Shown here: piece by piece, positions 1 to 11,330 of the stretch
How positions within the stretch are numbered: the stretch's first letter is position 1
Layout of the letters: the number at the start of each line of letters is the position of its first letter
NCBI RefSeq assembly: GCF_954871325.1
Contig: NC_088776.1
Span: 40,008,569 to 40,072,568, forward strand
DNA length: 64,000 nt
Source of the DNA: Gordionus sp. m RMFG-2023
Taxonomy: Eukaryota; Nematomorpha; Gordioida; Chordodea; Parachordodidae
Reading direction: 5' to 3'
Translations under genes and position numbers: made by a program
The notes under the pieces: model-generated
The model's input: the letters and a program-made list of their open reading frames with translations, nothing else
Told to the model about the DNA's origin: nothing
Database searches by the model: none

Positions 1-295
1 TTTTTTATGTGTTCAATGAATATGATTTTGGATGTGCAATTTTTTAAAATAAAATATATGATTATCGTGTCATTATTCTTTTCTTTTTTTAAAATGTAAA
101 TTGTTTGAACCTATAAAAAATAACAAGTAATAAAAATATATAATTTAAAGAAGCCATTTAAGGGAAACCGGCCGAAGGCCGGGCAAAAGCGGGCCGAAGG
201 CCCGCAAAATAGGGGTATGGGGGCGAAGCCCCCATAAAAATGAGGCCGCTATAAAAAAATGCCCACGAGGCCGTAACGTCGCCAGTCCGCCCCTG
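1..295 (+). mobile_element. hAT element, terminal fragment (same family as 42121-46690)
   Basis: The right 295 bases match, in reverse complement, the 42121 end of the nearly whole hAT at 42121-46690, including the terminal inverted repeat (CAGGGGCGGACTGGC read inward from base 295). The rest of the element lies left of the window, so its other end and target duplication cannot be seen. Unlike the whole element, this copy has an extra GC-rich block near 160-235. No coding part is in view. Confidence 0.85.
168..233. repeat. Three consecutive GC-rich cGAAg mini-hairpins
   Basis: Three perfect hairpins follow each other: 168-182 (6-bp stem), 189-205 (7-bp stem) and 219-233 (6-bp stem). Each has a GAA loop closed by C-G. 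This loop type, as in d(GCGAAGC), is known for unusually stable DNA mini-hairpins. The block is absent at the matching place of the hAT at 42121-46690. It recurs in worn form at about 11620-11690, 17200-17260 and 21915-22040. Confidence 0.85.
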
Positions 296-296
296 G

Positions 297-1140
297 ATGG
301 TTATCTACCTATATGACATGCTAGAGAGATTGAATGAATTAAAAGATATATGTGAGGAATTATCAGTATCATACAGTGAACTTTATTTTACAGCTTTGGA
401 ATGGGAAGCAATTACAGGGTTGATAAATATTCTATGGTCAATTAAAATAACGACTAAAAACTTACAACTTGAACAGCTTACTTTAGGGGATTTTTATGGC
501 ATATGGCTAAAAGCTAAATTAAAATTTTCTATTTTTTCTTCATCCTTTGCTGGTTCAATAACAGATGCTAAACAACAATACCTTTTTGTCATGCCTATAT
601 CTAGATATTTTTTCCCATCTATTCATAATAAATAATAAAAGAAAATTTATTGATATTTTTAATTTTTATTAGAAAATTTATTGATATTTTTAATTTTTAT
701 TATATAGATATCAAGTGCTTTTGACTGAAAGAATTAAACTCAGTTATAAGAATGGAAGATTCTAACGAAAGTGAATCAACACCAGTTAATATATCATCAT
801 CTAAAAAGGACTTAGTAGAAAGTCTTAAAGAAAAAGATGCTAACAATCAAAATCTATTACAAAAATTAGAGAATATTAGAAATATTTTAATTAATTTTTC
901 CAAATAACCTAGATTAAATAAAAATATGAATATTCTAGATTATTGAAGAAATCAGAGTAATCGTTACCCATAATTATATTTTCTGATATCATACTGGCAA
1001 TGCCTGCTACCCATGTTAGTGTGAAAAAATGTTTTTCAGCGATTAAATTTATACTATCCCCTTATATATGTAATTTGAGTGAGACGAATCTTGGAAATGT
1101 ATTAATTTTTCGGCTTAATAAAAATTTTTTAAGTAAATAA
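297..1140 (+). pseudogene. hAT transposase remnant (middle and C-terminal parts)
   Basis: An open segment at 297-635 encodes part of a hAT-like core, with MLERLNELKDICEEL near its start. Downstream, 972-1136 encodes a C-terminal dimerisation segment containing VSVKKCFSAIKFILSPY followed by NLSETNL. Several stops and lost segments separate the two. A close relative of the C-terminal part lies at 55136-55290 inside NDST intron 7, with matching downstream sequence. The hAT end at 1-295 abuts the left side, so the upstream part may lie outside the window. Not functional. Confidence 0.7.
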
Positions 1141-1264
1141 AGTTAAATATTGATTATATTAAAATTAATCATTGATATTTATTTGTTATATTTATAAATT
1201 AAATATGATTTTATAATGTGAAATATGAAGGATTTGTGTATGTGTTTTTTATTTTAACTTAGTA

Positions 1265-1552
1265 GAAAGCCCGTCAAAAAAGACGGGGAATGAGATTTTT
1301 ATTCATTTTTTTACGATAGATGTCATGCCAGAACCAAACTCACAATATTAGGAAGTATATAATTATTAGAAAGTTTATCCAGCCCAGCTCAACCCTTAAT
1401 AATTTGTTAAAGATATTCCCATGTCAGGTGCAAGCTAATATAAATTTTGAGGTTCCAAGCCCAGTCGTATCAAATATAATTTTGAAAATTTTTTCCCACC
1501 TCGGAGATAATTAAATTTTTAATTGATTTATCATCACATGAAGGGGAATTAT
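1265..1552 (+). repeat. Left long inverted repeat arm
   Basis: Left arm of the 1265-3683 element. It pairs with 3413-3683, and the outer end reads GAAAGCCCGTCAAAAAAGAC. Confidence 0.7.
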
Positions 1553-1985
1553 CTGATTTACCAATTAGTTTAAGATGTAAAAAAAAACATGTGAATACCG
1601 TATTAAAGGAAACTGGGAAGGCCTGGGCAAACCACTTATTAGAGAATCATGACAAATAAAATAAAAATAACCGACTCTTATTTGGTAATATGATCAATTA
1701 TAATTATATATAAAAAATAAATTTTTGTTTATTATATAGGGTAATTGTAGCTTTTCGGATAAATTTAATGTATGTCTTGCATTTCCCAAATTATTTGTCT
1801 ATATTTTATGTTAAGTAAAAAAAATGATATCTATTTAATAACAAAAATGCCATTAAACACTAATTAAACTTATATGCAAATTATATATATATATTATTTA
1901 AGAAAATATTTTTTATTGACATAAATTTAGGCTAATTTTTTTTAAAATAATGAGGAATAATTATTATGTTCTGTATTTGATAAAA

Positions 1986-2330
1986 TTAAGAGCAGATCCT
2001 TGTTGACATTTTTATTTTTGATGAAAAAAGCGATAAAATGAATCTGGAAGGTTGTTTGGAAAGGAAATAATTAATGTACAATTTCATATCATTTAGGGTT
2101 GTAGATGAAAGTAATGACGGATTACCAAAGCAGTGTACAAAACACAATACGTCCGGATAAAGATGAGTAATATGCCTATGCCTTGAGATACTGGTATAAG
2201 AAGAACGCAAAATGATATTTCTGTCAATGTCAGCATTGGTAGACCCCTCTAAAATAGAATCATGAACGACAATGTTAACTCAATAAAAAGGTAGTAAGAA
2301 TTGTTAGGCCACGACAGAACTACTGCATAT
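1986..2330 (-). pseudogene. Helitron Rep-like (Helitron_like_N) remnant
   Basis: On the minus strand, a segment reading ADIDRNIILRSSYTS, then HRHITHLYPD, then CFGNPSLLSSTTLND follows the order of the conserved Helitron N-terminal domain. In intact proteins that region reads roughly ILPSSF.GSPR..., then a Y.D stretch, then YGKPDLFITFTCNP. Upstream minus-strand segments at 2640-2760 and 2911-3129 could be earlier parts, but I cannot support that by motif. Stops interrupt the frame and the key residues are poorly kept, so it is dead. The family call rests on one block of similarity seen by eye. Confidence 0.45.
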
Positions 2331-3412
2331 TTTTCCATTATAAAGTTGATGAAAATGGCCGTACTGCACATTCAAGTTTGAACATTCCTCTAAATATTCA
2401 TGAAAATTTCTCAGATAATCGGATAAAGTAATATTTATATTAACTCCTAGTGAAGTGAATGATAGTACGGAATTAAATGCTTATATTTGTTAAAAAGTAG
2501 GCAGAGGTAGCATAGGGATTGTGGTAGCGGTGATAAAAATATCATTTGGAGGCAATTGGGTGAAAATAAAATAAACATATAGATATAAAACATTAGATAA
2601 AAAATACAAAATAAACCTCCAGACGCAGTTAAATTCAAGCGCAGTTCTTTATTATTTTGGCTACCAGTAACTCTAGAACGGGTAAGGCGTTTGTTGAATC
2701 GTCATTATTTTCTATGCTTATCTTTAATAGTAGATTCATCATGTTTTGTAGCAATGTGAGGGATTAAGGTTGGGTTACCCTAGACAAATAAAGAAATTAG
2801 GCAAAAATATAAATAAACATTAATATTGAAATAAAACGAACATTAAAATTATGTAAACCAGTAGATAGGTCAATATTAGATGCATATATCTAGTAGTTGG
2901 AGGGATATCATCAAAAAAAATTTTTTGGGGGGGAGGGGGACTTATCAAGCCTATTATGATATTCTAAAGGTATATTTTGCATTTGTGCATTATTAATGGC
3001 TGATACATCAATATTTGAACAATTATAAAGAGGAAATAAGATGGGGATAGTTTTATAAAGTAAAAATAAAATAATTCTAGTTAAATTTATAAGGTAGGAA
3101 TAAAATAAAATACCATTCGGAGAGATCAATTGGCAAATTTTTTTTAAAAAGTAGGATCCTTGTGAATAAGTATAGAATAATTTAAATAATATATAAGTAC
3201 CGTTATATGTATTTTTTTTGGAATAAATATAAAATCATAAAAATAGAAAAATAGAAAACCCCGTTTAGTATTTTTTATTGAAAGAATAAAAATGAGTATT
3301 GTTAAAAAAGGTAGAAACCTTAAGAATTAATATATAATTTTAATTGAATAAAAATAAATATTGCAATATATAATTATTTTTATGGGAATATTTTTTACAA
3401 ATTATTAAGGGT

Positions 3413-3683
3413 TGAGCTGGGCTCCTTCATGTGATGATAAATCAATTAAAAATTTAACTATCTCCGAGGTGGGAATATTAAATTGGATGGGACTGGGCAT
3501 GGAACCTCAAAATTAATATTAGCTTGCACCTGACATGGGAATATTTTTTACAAATTATTAAGGGTTGAGCTGGGCTTGATAAACTTTTTTATAATTATAT
3601 GATTCCTAATATTGTGAGCTTGGACCTGGCATGACACTATCGTAAAAAATGAATAAATTCCCCATCATTTTTGATGGGCTTTC
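3413..3683 (-). repeat. Right long inverted repeat arm
   Basis: Pairs with 1265-1552. The outer end reads GATGGGCTTTC. It has small internal insertions relative to the left arm. Confidence 0.7.
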
Positions 3684-4028
3684 TTAATAATTTGTAATAT
3701 TTAGTAAATAATGTATTACTAAACATTAGTATAAACTCAAGACTTGATCACATGGGAATATCTTTTACAAATTATTAAGGGTTGGCTTGATAAATTTTTT
3801 TATAATTATATGCTTCCTAATATAGTGCCTCCTACAGTTGCATTAATTTTGAAAAAAATTTCCCAAGCCTAGAGATATAAAATATTAATAATTTGTAATA
3901 TTTAGTAAATAATGTATTACTTTTTGGTTTTAATATGGCCTCCTACAGTTGCATAGAAAATAAAAGTTATAGGATCATCTGTTTGTATAAAATTAATAAA
4001 TAAAATCAACAACTAAAAAATAAATAAA
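3684..4028. other. AT-rich spacer with partial arm copy
   Basis: No gene is visible. About 3745-3850 repeats part of the 1265-3683 arm (the region around AAATTATTAAGGGTTG). The short phrase TTAATAATTTGTAATATTTA occurs twice, near 3685 and 3885. Confidence 0.5.
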
Positions 4029-4791
4029 TACGTACCGATGACATGACGTAGCGATGAAATGACGTCACGATGACGTAGTGAGGACATTGGAAAATTATAA
4101 TATAGATGATGAAATAAAAGAAATAATACATATTTCGAATGTAAGTTTGAATATAAAACTGTTCAAACTGATTTTTAAAGGTTCGAACCGAACCGATATT
4201 TTTATTTTTTACCAACCGAACCTGAACATTGAACCGTTATTTTTATACGAACCTGAACCGAACCGATATTCATTTCCGTTTGAATCCCTGGTTCCTATTT
4301 AAAACAATTGTTTTTTATTCAAAATAATATTCATTTAAAAAAAATCATTTTTAGATCATTTTTTCGTGGAATCGTATTTGTTATATGTAAGAGTCGGCCA
4401 TTTTATATAATTTACATTTTATCCAGCAAATCAGATTTTAAAAGTTTTTTTTTGTAAATGATGATAATATTTAATAATATCTATTTTAGGATATTGTAGT
4501 TTGTGTATTATTAAATTGATAGTAAGACAAAGAGAAGTACAAAATCACGAATATATTATAATGATAACTTATTTTTATTTTTATACTAATTAAAATACAT
4601 TCAAATAAACTAATTTTAATAAATCATTATTTTTCTGGTCTTCGAATCCTTAACCCGAACCGGGTTCAGAGATTTTTCACTGAACCAATATCCGAAACCA
4701 TTTTTAGAAAGAGGGTTCACCTCCCAGATCTATAATATATTTTTCCGATGTCCTCGCTAAGTCATTCTTGACGTCATGTCATCGTTACGTA
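4029..4791. mobile_element. Palindromic MITE with TACGTA ends and nested hAT-end sequence
   Basis: The left end from 4029 (TACGTACCGATGACATGACG) is mirrored at the right end up to 4791. Both continue inward to a GAGGACAT(T/C)GGAAAA block, giving arms of roughly 60-70 bases with small indels. The interior, about 4128-4722, is filled by clustered GAACCGAACC motifs. These match the hAT-terminal material at 55448-55600. No coding capacity is seen. Open stretches in the interior are chance frames through the repeats. Confidence 0.6.
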
Positions 4792-5106
4792 TTTATTTAT
4801 TCTTATTATTATTATTATTTATTTATTAATTTGAAAAAAAATAATAAAGAAATATATATTTTCTTCAAATCATTCTATTCTGAATTCAATCAACAGTATT
4901 CAAGTAAATTCAATTCTAATGGCTCATATGAAATTTTAATTATAGTGTGCAAGTAAATTATATTATATTGAAACAAATTATATATATGTATTTTATATAT
5001 CAAAAAATAAAAAAAATTTTTTTTATTCAAATCATTCTATTTTAAATCCAACTCAACAATATTCAAGTAAATTCAATTCTAATAATTTTAATTACAATAT
5101 TGTTTG
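4792..5106. repeat. AT-rich spacer with an approximately 85-bp direct repeat
   Basis: About 4865-4950 and 5022-5105 share the order CAAATCATTCTATT, then TTCAAGTAAATTCAATTCTA, then AATTTTAATTA. No gene is visible. Confidence 0.5.
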
Positions 5107-5460
5107 AAGCGGAATTTGTATCTGATGACTTTCTCGGCACCAGAGTTTTCTTACTAGAATTAGTTTAATTCCAAATGAATCTGACTTACCATTTTCCTTT
5201 AAGCGCCGCTAATTTCTCGTGAGACGCTTTTGTCATGACATTAATAAAGCTCAGGGGCCAACATTGAACAAATTTGGCATCTATTTGCCTCATCTTGTTT
5301 TTTCAAATGGACAGTAATATGCGACTATAACTCCCGTTTGTTTTCCTCATAAACTAAAGATTATTACCAATGATAAACAAGAACTACAACCAATATAGTG
5401 TATCATGAGTATACGAATAATCCCGGTTTATACGAATTAGAAAGAACAATACTTAATATG
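5107..5460 (+). pseudogene. Helitron helicase (PIF1-like) C-terminal remnant
   Basis: Read across frames, the plus strand shows the conserved order of the Helitron helicase C-terminus: GTRVFL, then IPNESDLPFSF followed by KRR, then INKAQGPTLNKFGIYLPH followed by LVFSNGQ. These correspond to the family blocks LPF.LKRRQFPVR, then MTINKSQGQT..., then VGIYLP.PVFSHGQLYVA. This is SF1B helicase motif VI territory in rolling-circle Helitrons. Frameshifts and stops break it and nothing upstream is recognisable, so it is a dead fragment. It has no clear link with the Rep-like remnant at 1986-2330, which is on the other strand. Confidence 0.7.
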
Positions 5461-6180
5461 ATATTTTTTTTAAATAAATTTATATATCTTAAGCATCTTA
5501 CTTATTTTTAAAGCTATCCATTTTGTCGGGCCATACAATATGTTCCTTTATCCCTGTTGATTATTTTGCATAACTCACAAAAAAATATACATAATACAAT
5601 ATTTTTATTATTTAAATAATAATATATAGGATTTTATATCTATTCCAAAAAGACGATTATTACATTATTTTTTTTATTTAATAAAATTATATTCTATTCT
5701 TAAGGATCTTACCTTTTTTTTACAATACTCCTTTTTATTCCTGCTAATTTTTTTGTATAACTCAATTAAAAAGATGATACGTGGTTTTCTATTTTTATTA
5801 TTTAAATAGGATTTTACATTATTTCAAAACACAATACATAGTTACCATATTTATATTATTTAAATTATTCTATATCTTTCACAAAAATCTTATTTATTTT
5901 TAAGTTTGCCAATATGTCTCTCAGAATAACATTTTATTTTAATCCTACCTTTTATAAATAACTTGAGAATTGGTTCCCCGAACAATATTAGTTATTCGTA
6001 AATATACTTACTATTTTGTATTATATTAGTAAATATTTCTATAATTTTTATTTCATTGTTCCTGATCAATAAATTATCTATTGATAAACACATATTATAT
6101 TATGGCGAGACATTAATTTTTTTTTATTTTACCTACTCTACCCCATACCTACATATTGTATTTTATTTTTTTATAAAACT
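5461..6180. other. AT-rich spacer, no gene seen
   Basis: Composition is almost wholly A and T with poly-T runs. I see no coding, repeat-end or RNA signal that I can support. Confidence 0.4.
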
Positions 6181-6640
6181 TTGATCAGAATTAAATAGAA
6201 CAGACGATGTTATCCTATGTACAAGTGAGGAGTCATATTAAGAAGATGTTAAAAAATGATAATAATTCAGAGTGTGATAATAGATGTAACAAGTGTTTAA
6301 TATGTGTGTATTAAATTCTTAAAAAATACAATATGTATACATATGCATACACTAATTTATTTTGGGCATATGTAACATTTTAAGTTTGTCATTTAAGCAG
6401 GTTAATTGCGAAAGAAATTTAGGAAATTAAAGATTATAAAAAATAGGCTGAGAACTAATATAAGCCAAGAAAAATTAAAATCGTTTTTAATGATGTCATG
6501 ACGAGGACTAGTAGCGCAGAATGAACTAGGAGATATATATTCTTGTTTATTTGCGCAAAGGTTCAAAGCTATTTATTAACATAAAATTATATATTATCTT
6601 AATTCTTGTATTTAAATCTTATTTATCTATTTACAATATG
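6181..6640 (+). pseudogene. hAT transposase C-terminal remnant (42121 family or sister)
   Basis: Plus-strand pieces such as SECDN, CNKCLICVY and YAYTNLF, followed by a worn RTFSK-like block, follow the C-terminal part of the transposase encoded at 42585-43520 on the minus strand. Many stops are present. It is an older copy, cut off on its right near 6650. Confidence 0.65.
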
Positions 6641-6749
6641 AACGATGCCTGATTTTTTAAGTCCACCAATTTTATTCTCTGTGTGAAATTGTATAATTAC
6701 AATAATTTTTTTTTCTTTTAGCTTTCACCTTTTCTGGTGGTAAGCTCCT

Positions 6750-8492
6750 CAGTGGTGTCGATAAATAGAACGTAGGGGCTCGAGCCCCCTGAAAAATTTG
6801 AATAGCCCCCTGAAGCAAAAAATTTTTTTTTAATGGCTCCTTAATATCCCCTTGAAATAAAAATAAATTTTTTTGATTGCCCACTGAATGATTTCTTTTA
6901 TAATTCCATTAAGTAATATATTGATATAATTTTATTATTTAGAAAATAAGACTATTTAAATTTTTATTAAATGAATATTATTTTAATTATTAGATTAGAT
7001 TAATACATATAAATTATATTTTCACTATGTCAGCGCAATCAAATTCTATATTAAAAATATAATATCAATAACTCACTAAATATTAATTTAGCTTTAAAAG
7101 TTGAAGTTTAATTGACTTTTATTATTTAAATTATTATTTAACCCTAATTAAATATATATAATCATATATTATTTGAAAATTAACAAATTTAATATTGTAA
7201 TTAGCCGGGTTCAAAATGACTAATCAACTGTATATTTATTAAATTTTATTATCATACCTTAAAAATATTTTCAAGGTCGTAGATATATAGTTTATAATCC
7301 TCTACTATATACAGTTGTTTATAAAATATTAGATATATTGCCACTTTTATAGACGTATTTGACAGTTATATAATATATTACAGTTAATATTATAATAAAT
7401 TTAACTAATAAATGGTTTTGATAATAAATAAAATAACAAATTACATTTAAGTATTTAACGCCATCTATTTAGATATAAATATTAAAAATTAAACATTTTA
7501 TTATTTATCCTGCAATAGATGTAATAAATTTGATATTTCTTCTCATTTTTTACATGTTTTTAGGAAAGCCATTTTTTTCTTTTTCGAAAAACAGTTTTGA
7601 GTTAAATTTTTAATACAAGTATATTTATGTTATTATTACAAACTACTATTATTTTAAGATATAATATATCAAGGTGGTGCGACAATATGTAAGATCTTAA
7701 TTGTTTCATCATATCATTCTGGTCCTTATTTTATAGTTAGAAAACGTTTCATTTCTAATATGGCATTGCCGTATAAGTAACTTCAGGCTTCAATATATTT
7801 GCATAATTATTTCTTCCAAAGATTTTTAGTGTTTTTATTTTATCAATTTATCCAACATAATAAATTCTGATATTAGTTTACATCGTGAGTGTCATGGCTA
7901 TTACTGCAAATTAACCAGCATCTGTTATTTGTGTTGCAATGTAATTTAAGATTATTACTATACGGCTGAGAGCATATAATTGCATATTTTAGATAAACAA
8001 TAATGGTCAACTGTGTAGTCGTTTATATATCATTTAAAATGGAAGATAATCTTTTAGAAATTTAATATCTCACAATAATATTCTCGATTGCTTATCTAGC
8101 TTCCATCATGTCATCTAAGAGGAAACTCTAACCACCATATAGTTTTATGATTTGGATTGGTCGTTTATACTCTCTCCTTCAAAAATTGTTGATTGGGTTT
8201 AGGCCAATAAATTTTTCCTTATTAGTCCATTTTATAAAACACTGTCTAAAATGGTAACAGAGAGCTATACTAGTTTGATAACCTTTTGTCAATGTAAGTT
8301 GCTAAGAATTATATTATTGTATATTGTCGTTTTTTATATGCCAGTTTATTTTTTATGCATAATATAATAAATGACAAAATATGAAAATCAGAATAATTGT
8401 TCAGAGTTAGCAAATTTAAAAAAAGTATAATATATGGCCGGAAAATTTTTTAGTTGGGCCCCCTGAGATTGTGAAAGCTAGCGACGCCCCTG
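6750..8492. mobile_element. Non-autonomous hAT element, copy 1
   Basis: The element starts CAGTGGTGTCG and ends GCTAGCGACGCCCCTG. It is flanked by a perfect 8-bp duplication AAGCTCCT (6742-6749 and 8493-8500), the hAT hallmark. The terminal regions contain GGGCTCGAGCCCCCTGA and its counterpart GGGCCCCCTGAG. The 1743-bp interior is AT-rich and non-coding. The same family occurs at 11763-17315, and part of it occurs inverted in 21086-22091. Confidence 0.85.
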
Positions 8493-8559
8493 AAGCTCCT
8501 TCACTATCTATCTCCACTTTATTATTATGCTATCTATTTTTATCTAACTTATTTATATT

Positions 8560-9072
8560 TCTAATCGATTCCATTTGTATCGATCACCGGTATATCGCTA
8601 TCGAGGCCAAAGTAACTTGATCCCCCACCGGTGTATCAAATCAATATCAACCAGATATCCTACAAGAGTATTCCTCCCACCGACAGATATCCCAATCCTG
8701 ATATCCCACTGGGGTATCAATCCAGATGGATCTCCCACCAGAGTATCGTTGTATTAGAAGACATTGACCTTGAGCAGCCCCCCGAGGTCACCTTTATCCT
8801 ATCATCCTAGCGCTGGCCTATAAATCGTTATCATCTTACCCACGAATTCAGCTCGCCTTCTTTTTTGGTTTATTGGACAAGTATCCTAGCACCCGGCTGT
8901 CCAAGCCTGTCGGTGACCGGGGTGGCATTTCCAGCTCAGAAATTTATCATATCATATGTCTAAAGTCATCCGTCATCGAAGAAAACCCCGAAAATTCTTA
9001 GTTCCTTACTAGGATTGAGCCTAGGATATTCGGATTATAAGCATACATCACACACCTCTGGGCCACTACAAC
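8560..9072 (-). repeat. tRNA-derived SINE
   Basis: On the minus strand the element begins near 9072 with a pol III A box TGGCCCAGAGG (9055-9065). A B-box-like GGCTCAATCC (9012-9021) follows 33 bases later, with an anticodon-loop-like CTTATAATCC between them. This is normal tRNA-derived SINE spacing. The body toward 8560 is less AT-rich than its surroundings and includes several CCCACCGG-GTATC-like repeats at 8575-8760. An AT-rich tail follows near 8500-8560. The 3' boundary is uncertain. The cloverleaf is too degraded for a functional tRNA. Confidence 0.6.
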
Positions 9073-9279
9073 AATTTTATATGTGCAATTAATTGATTTT
9101 AAATATTGAGCATGTATTCTCTATATTTTACACGTGATATATGATTCGTTTTATGGTGTACACTCGTTGTAAATCTAATATAAAATATATATGTACAATG
9201 TATATTTTTTTAGATGTGCAATGAATAATTTTAGATGTGCAATTTTTTTAAATAAAATATATAATTATCATGTCATACT

Positions 9280-9593
9280 CAATGACATAGATAATACCTA
9301 GACTGACGATTCATTCATTAAAATGCATTTTTAAACGTCGTTTAAAGTAAATCAGCTGGCCGGCCATTTTGGTAACACATATAGTAATTATTCTCATGTT
9401 AAAAACTACTATTAAATTGATTCTTATTATTTAGATGATCCGGTAATTCTTTAATAAAGTTTGCATCAGATATAGGAATAAATTAGGCTCTCGTTTTTAA
9501 TAATGATTAGTGTAACCAAGATGGCGTCTCCACATGATTTGCATTTATGTACACTTTTAATGAATGAATCGTCAGTCTAGGTATATGTCATTG
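9280..9593. mobile_element. hAT-type MITE
   Basis: Inverted repeats of about 40 bases begin CAATGACATA and include CCTAGACTGACGATTCATTC. The left arm has a 5-bp indel relative to the right. A perfect 8-bp duplication GTCATACT lies on both sides (9272-9279 and 9594-9601). The element is 314 bp and non-coding, and sits inside the older hAT copy at 9071-11741. Confidence 0.85.
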
Positions 9594-9711
9594 GTCATAC
9601 TATTCTAATTTTATTAAAAATGTAAATCGCTTGAACTTATTTTCAAAAATAAGAGCTACCAAAAATTATGTAATTCGAAGAAGCTGAAGAGAATCATGAT
9701 AAACGTGCCAG

Positions 9712-9949
9712 TGAAAAGAAAGAAGGAAGGGCTTTACCTGTGATTTTATTATTATTAACTTTATTATCTCTATCTTTTCCATTTTACACTTCGTATATAT
9801 ATATATTTTACAAATCAAAATTAGAATACAATATTAAAAAAACGAAAAACAAAAAGTAAAATATTACAAAATATAAAAAGTAAGGTCACGAAATACAAAA
9901 AATAAAGTTATAAAAATAAGGTTAAAAATTAGAATACAATAACGTAACA
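9712..9949 (-). repeat. LTR (3' in element sense)
   Basis: Long terminal repeat of the 9712-11603 fossil. It pairs with 11331-11603. Confidence 0.65.
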
Positions 9950-11330
9950 TTCTCCCTCTTCTGACAGCCTTCCCATAAATTCATCTGAGAAGTCATAGAG
10001 AGTTTGTTGTCCAAGTAGTTTATCGTTTTGGTAATCAAGTTGTTTCACAAATCATCATAACGTTGGCTTGTCCCAATCGTTGGTTTGTTAAAATCGTAAG
10101 CTTGATATCCTTATCGTAAGTTGTCTTTATTAATCATAGCTTGCTTGGTAGTACTCAGTTGTTATTATTATCATTTTTCAAAATTGTTATTATCATCAGT
10201 AAGTTGCGAATAATAAGAAATAATAATTCATCATATTGGATATAAGAATAATCAAAGAATGATAAATCAATAAGATTGTTATATAATATTTTTAGCGTTT
10301 TAATTTTTCACGTTTTAATGATTTTTATTTTTTCCGCGTTTTGTTTAATTATTTTTTGCGTTTTAGTATTTAATTTATTTTTATTTATTTTCAATCATCT
10401 CCGAGGTTAAAATATGCAAATAAAATATTATTCACACTTCCCTCATAAAAAATTTAAATTTCACACCCTAGTTTTAATTCAAAAATGTTTTTATTTAATA
10501 AAAATTCTTCATAAGATAATTTTTAGAAAATGATCTCATCACATCATTTAAATATTTATCTAAAATGAAGATGTAACATAACCACTTGTCTTCAAAAAGC
10601 TTTATTTCAAAATTTTTTTTATCATATTAAGTATTACTTATAAGGGTTATTTAAATCAATCATGTGATTTAAACCTTTTAATTCATATGTTTTAATTACA
10701 TTTTAATATATTTAAAATTAAAGTTTTATCTTCTTGTTTAGGATTTTTAATGGTTTATTTTTAATTATATCTAAGAATTCATCTTTAGGTTTAGTTAATT
10801 TACAACAATTGGTCATCATACAAGATATCAAAAAAATATCAATATTTCACTAAGAAATAATTTTTTAAAGGCTTTTTGTGTGTTCAAATATCTCCATTAT
10901 GATTTTACATTATAGTGATTTTAAAAATTTATAACATGCCTTTATCCCGGCATAAAATTTTAATTTATAATAACTTTTCTTCTTACGTGGATTAGAATAA
11001 TAAGTAATCATCATTGGTCTCACAATATAGAATTCATGACCTATTGTTACTTCCATATCAGTTCTTTCTAGGTTGTCACATTAGGTTTGGTGCTGGTTAT
11101 CATATTCCAGTCCAACATCCAGAGCCAGGACACCATGAAGAAGGAAGCTTTTTGCATGAAAGAACGTGCTAAGGTTTGATTCTTGGTCATCTCCATAGAT
11201 TAGATAGTCATCTCAGTAGATTAGGCATTGGTCATATCAATAGATTAGGCAGTCACATTAGATAAGGTAGTCATCTCCATAGGTTAGGTAGTCATCTTAT
11301 TATAGTCCACCACCCAGAGCCAGGGCACCA

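Larger units (their letters stand above)
1265..3683. mobile_element. Element with about 280-bp terminal inverted repeats
   Basis: Sequence 1265-1552 is matched in inverted orientation by 3413-3683 over nearly its whole length. The outermost bases form the pair GAAAGCCC and GGGCTTTC. Flanks TTAGTA (left) and TTAATA (right) may be a slightly decayed 6-bp target duplication. A partial third copy of one arm lies at about 3745-3850. The interior carries a worn reading frame on the minus strand that resembles Helitron Rep. That is odd, because Helitrons do not normally have inverted repeats. It may instead be an older insert trapped between the arms. Confidence 0.65.

Noticed and set aside
9005-9072. 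Possible tRNA gene on the minus strand
   Set aside because: A and B boxes are present, but the acceptor and anticodon stems do not pair. It is better explained as a SINE head.
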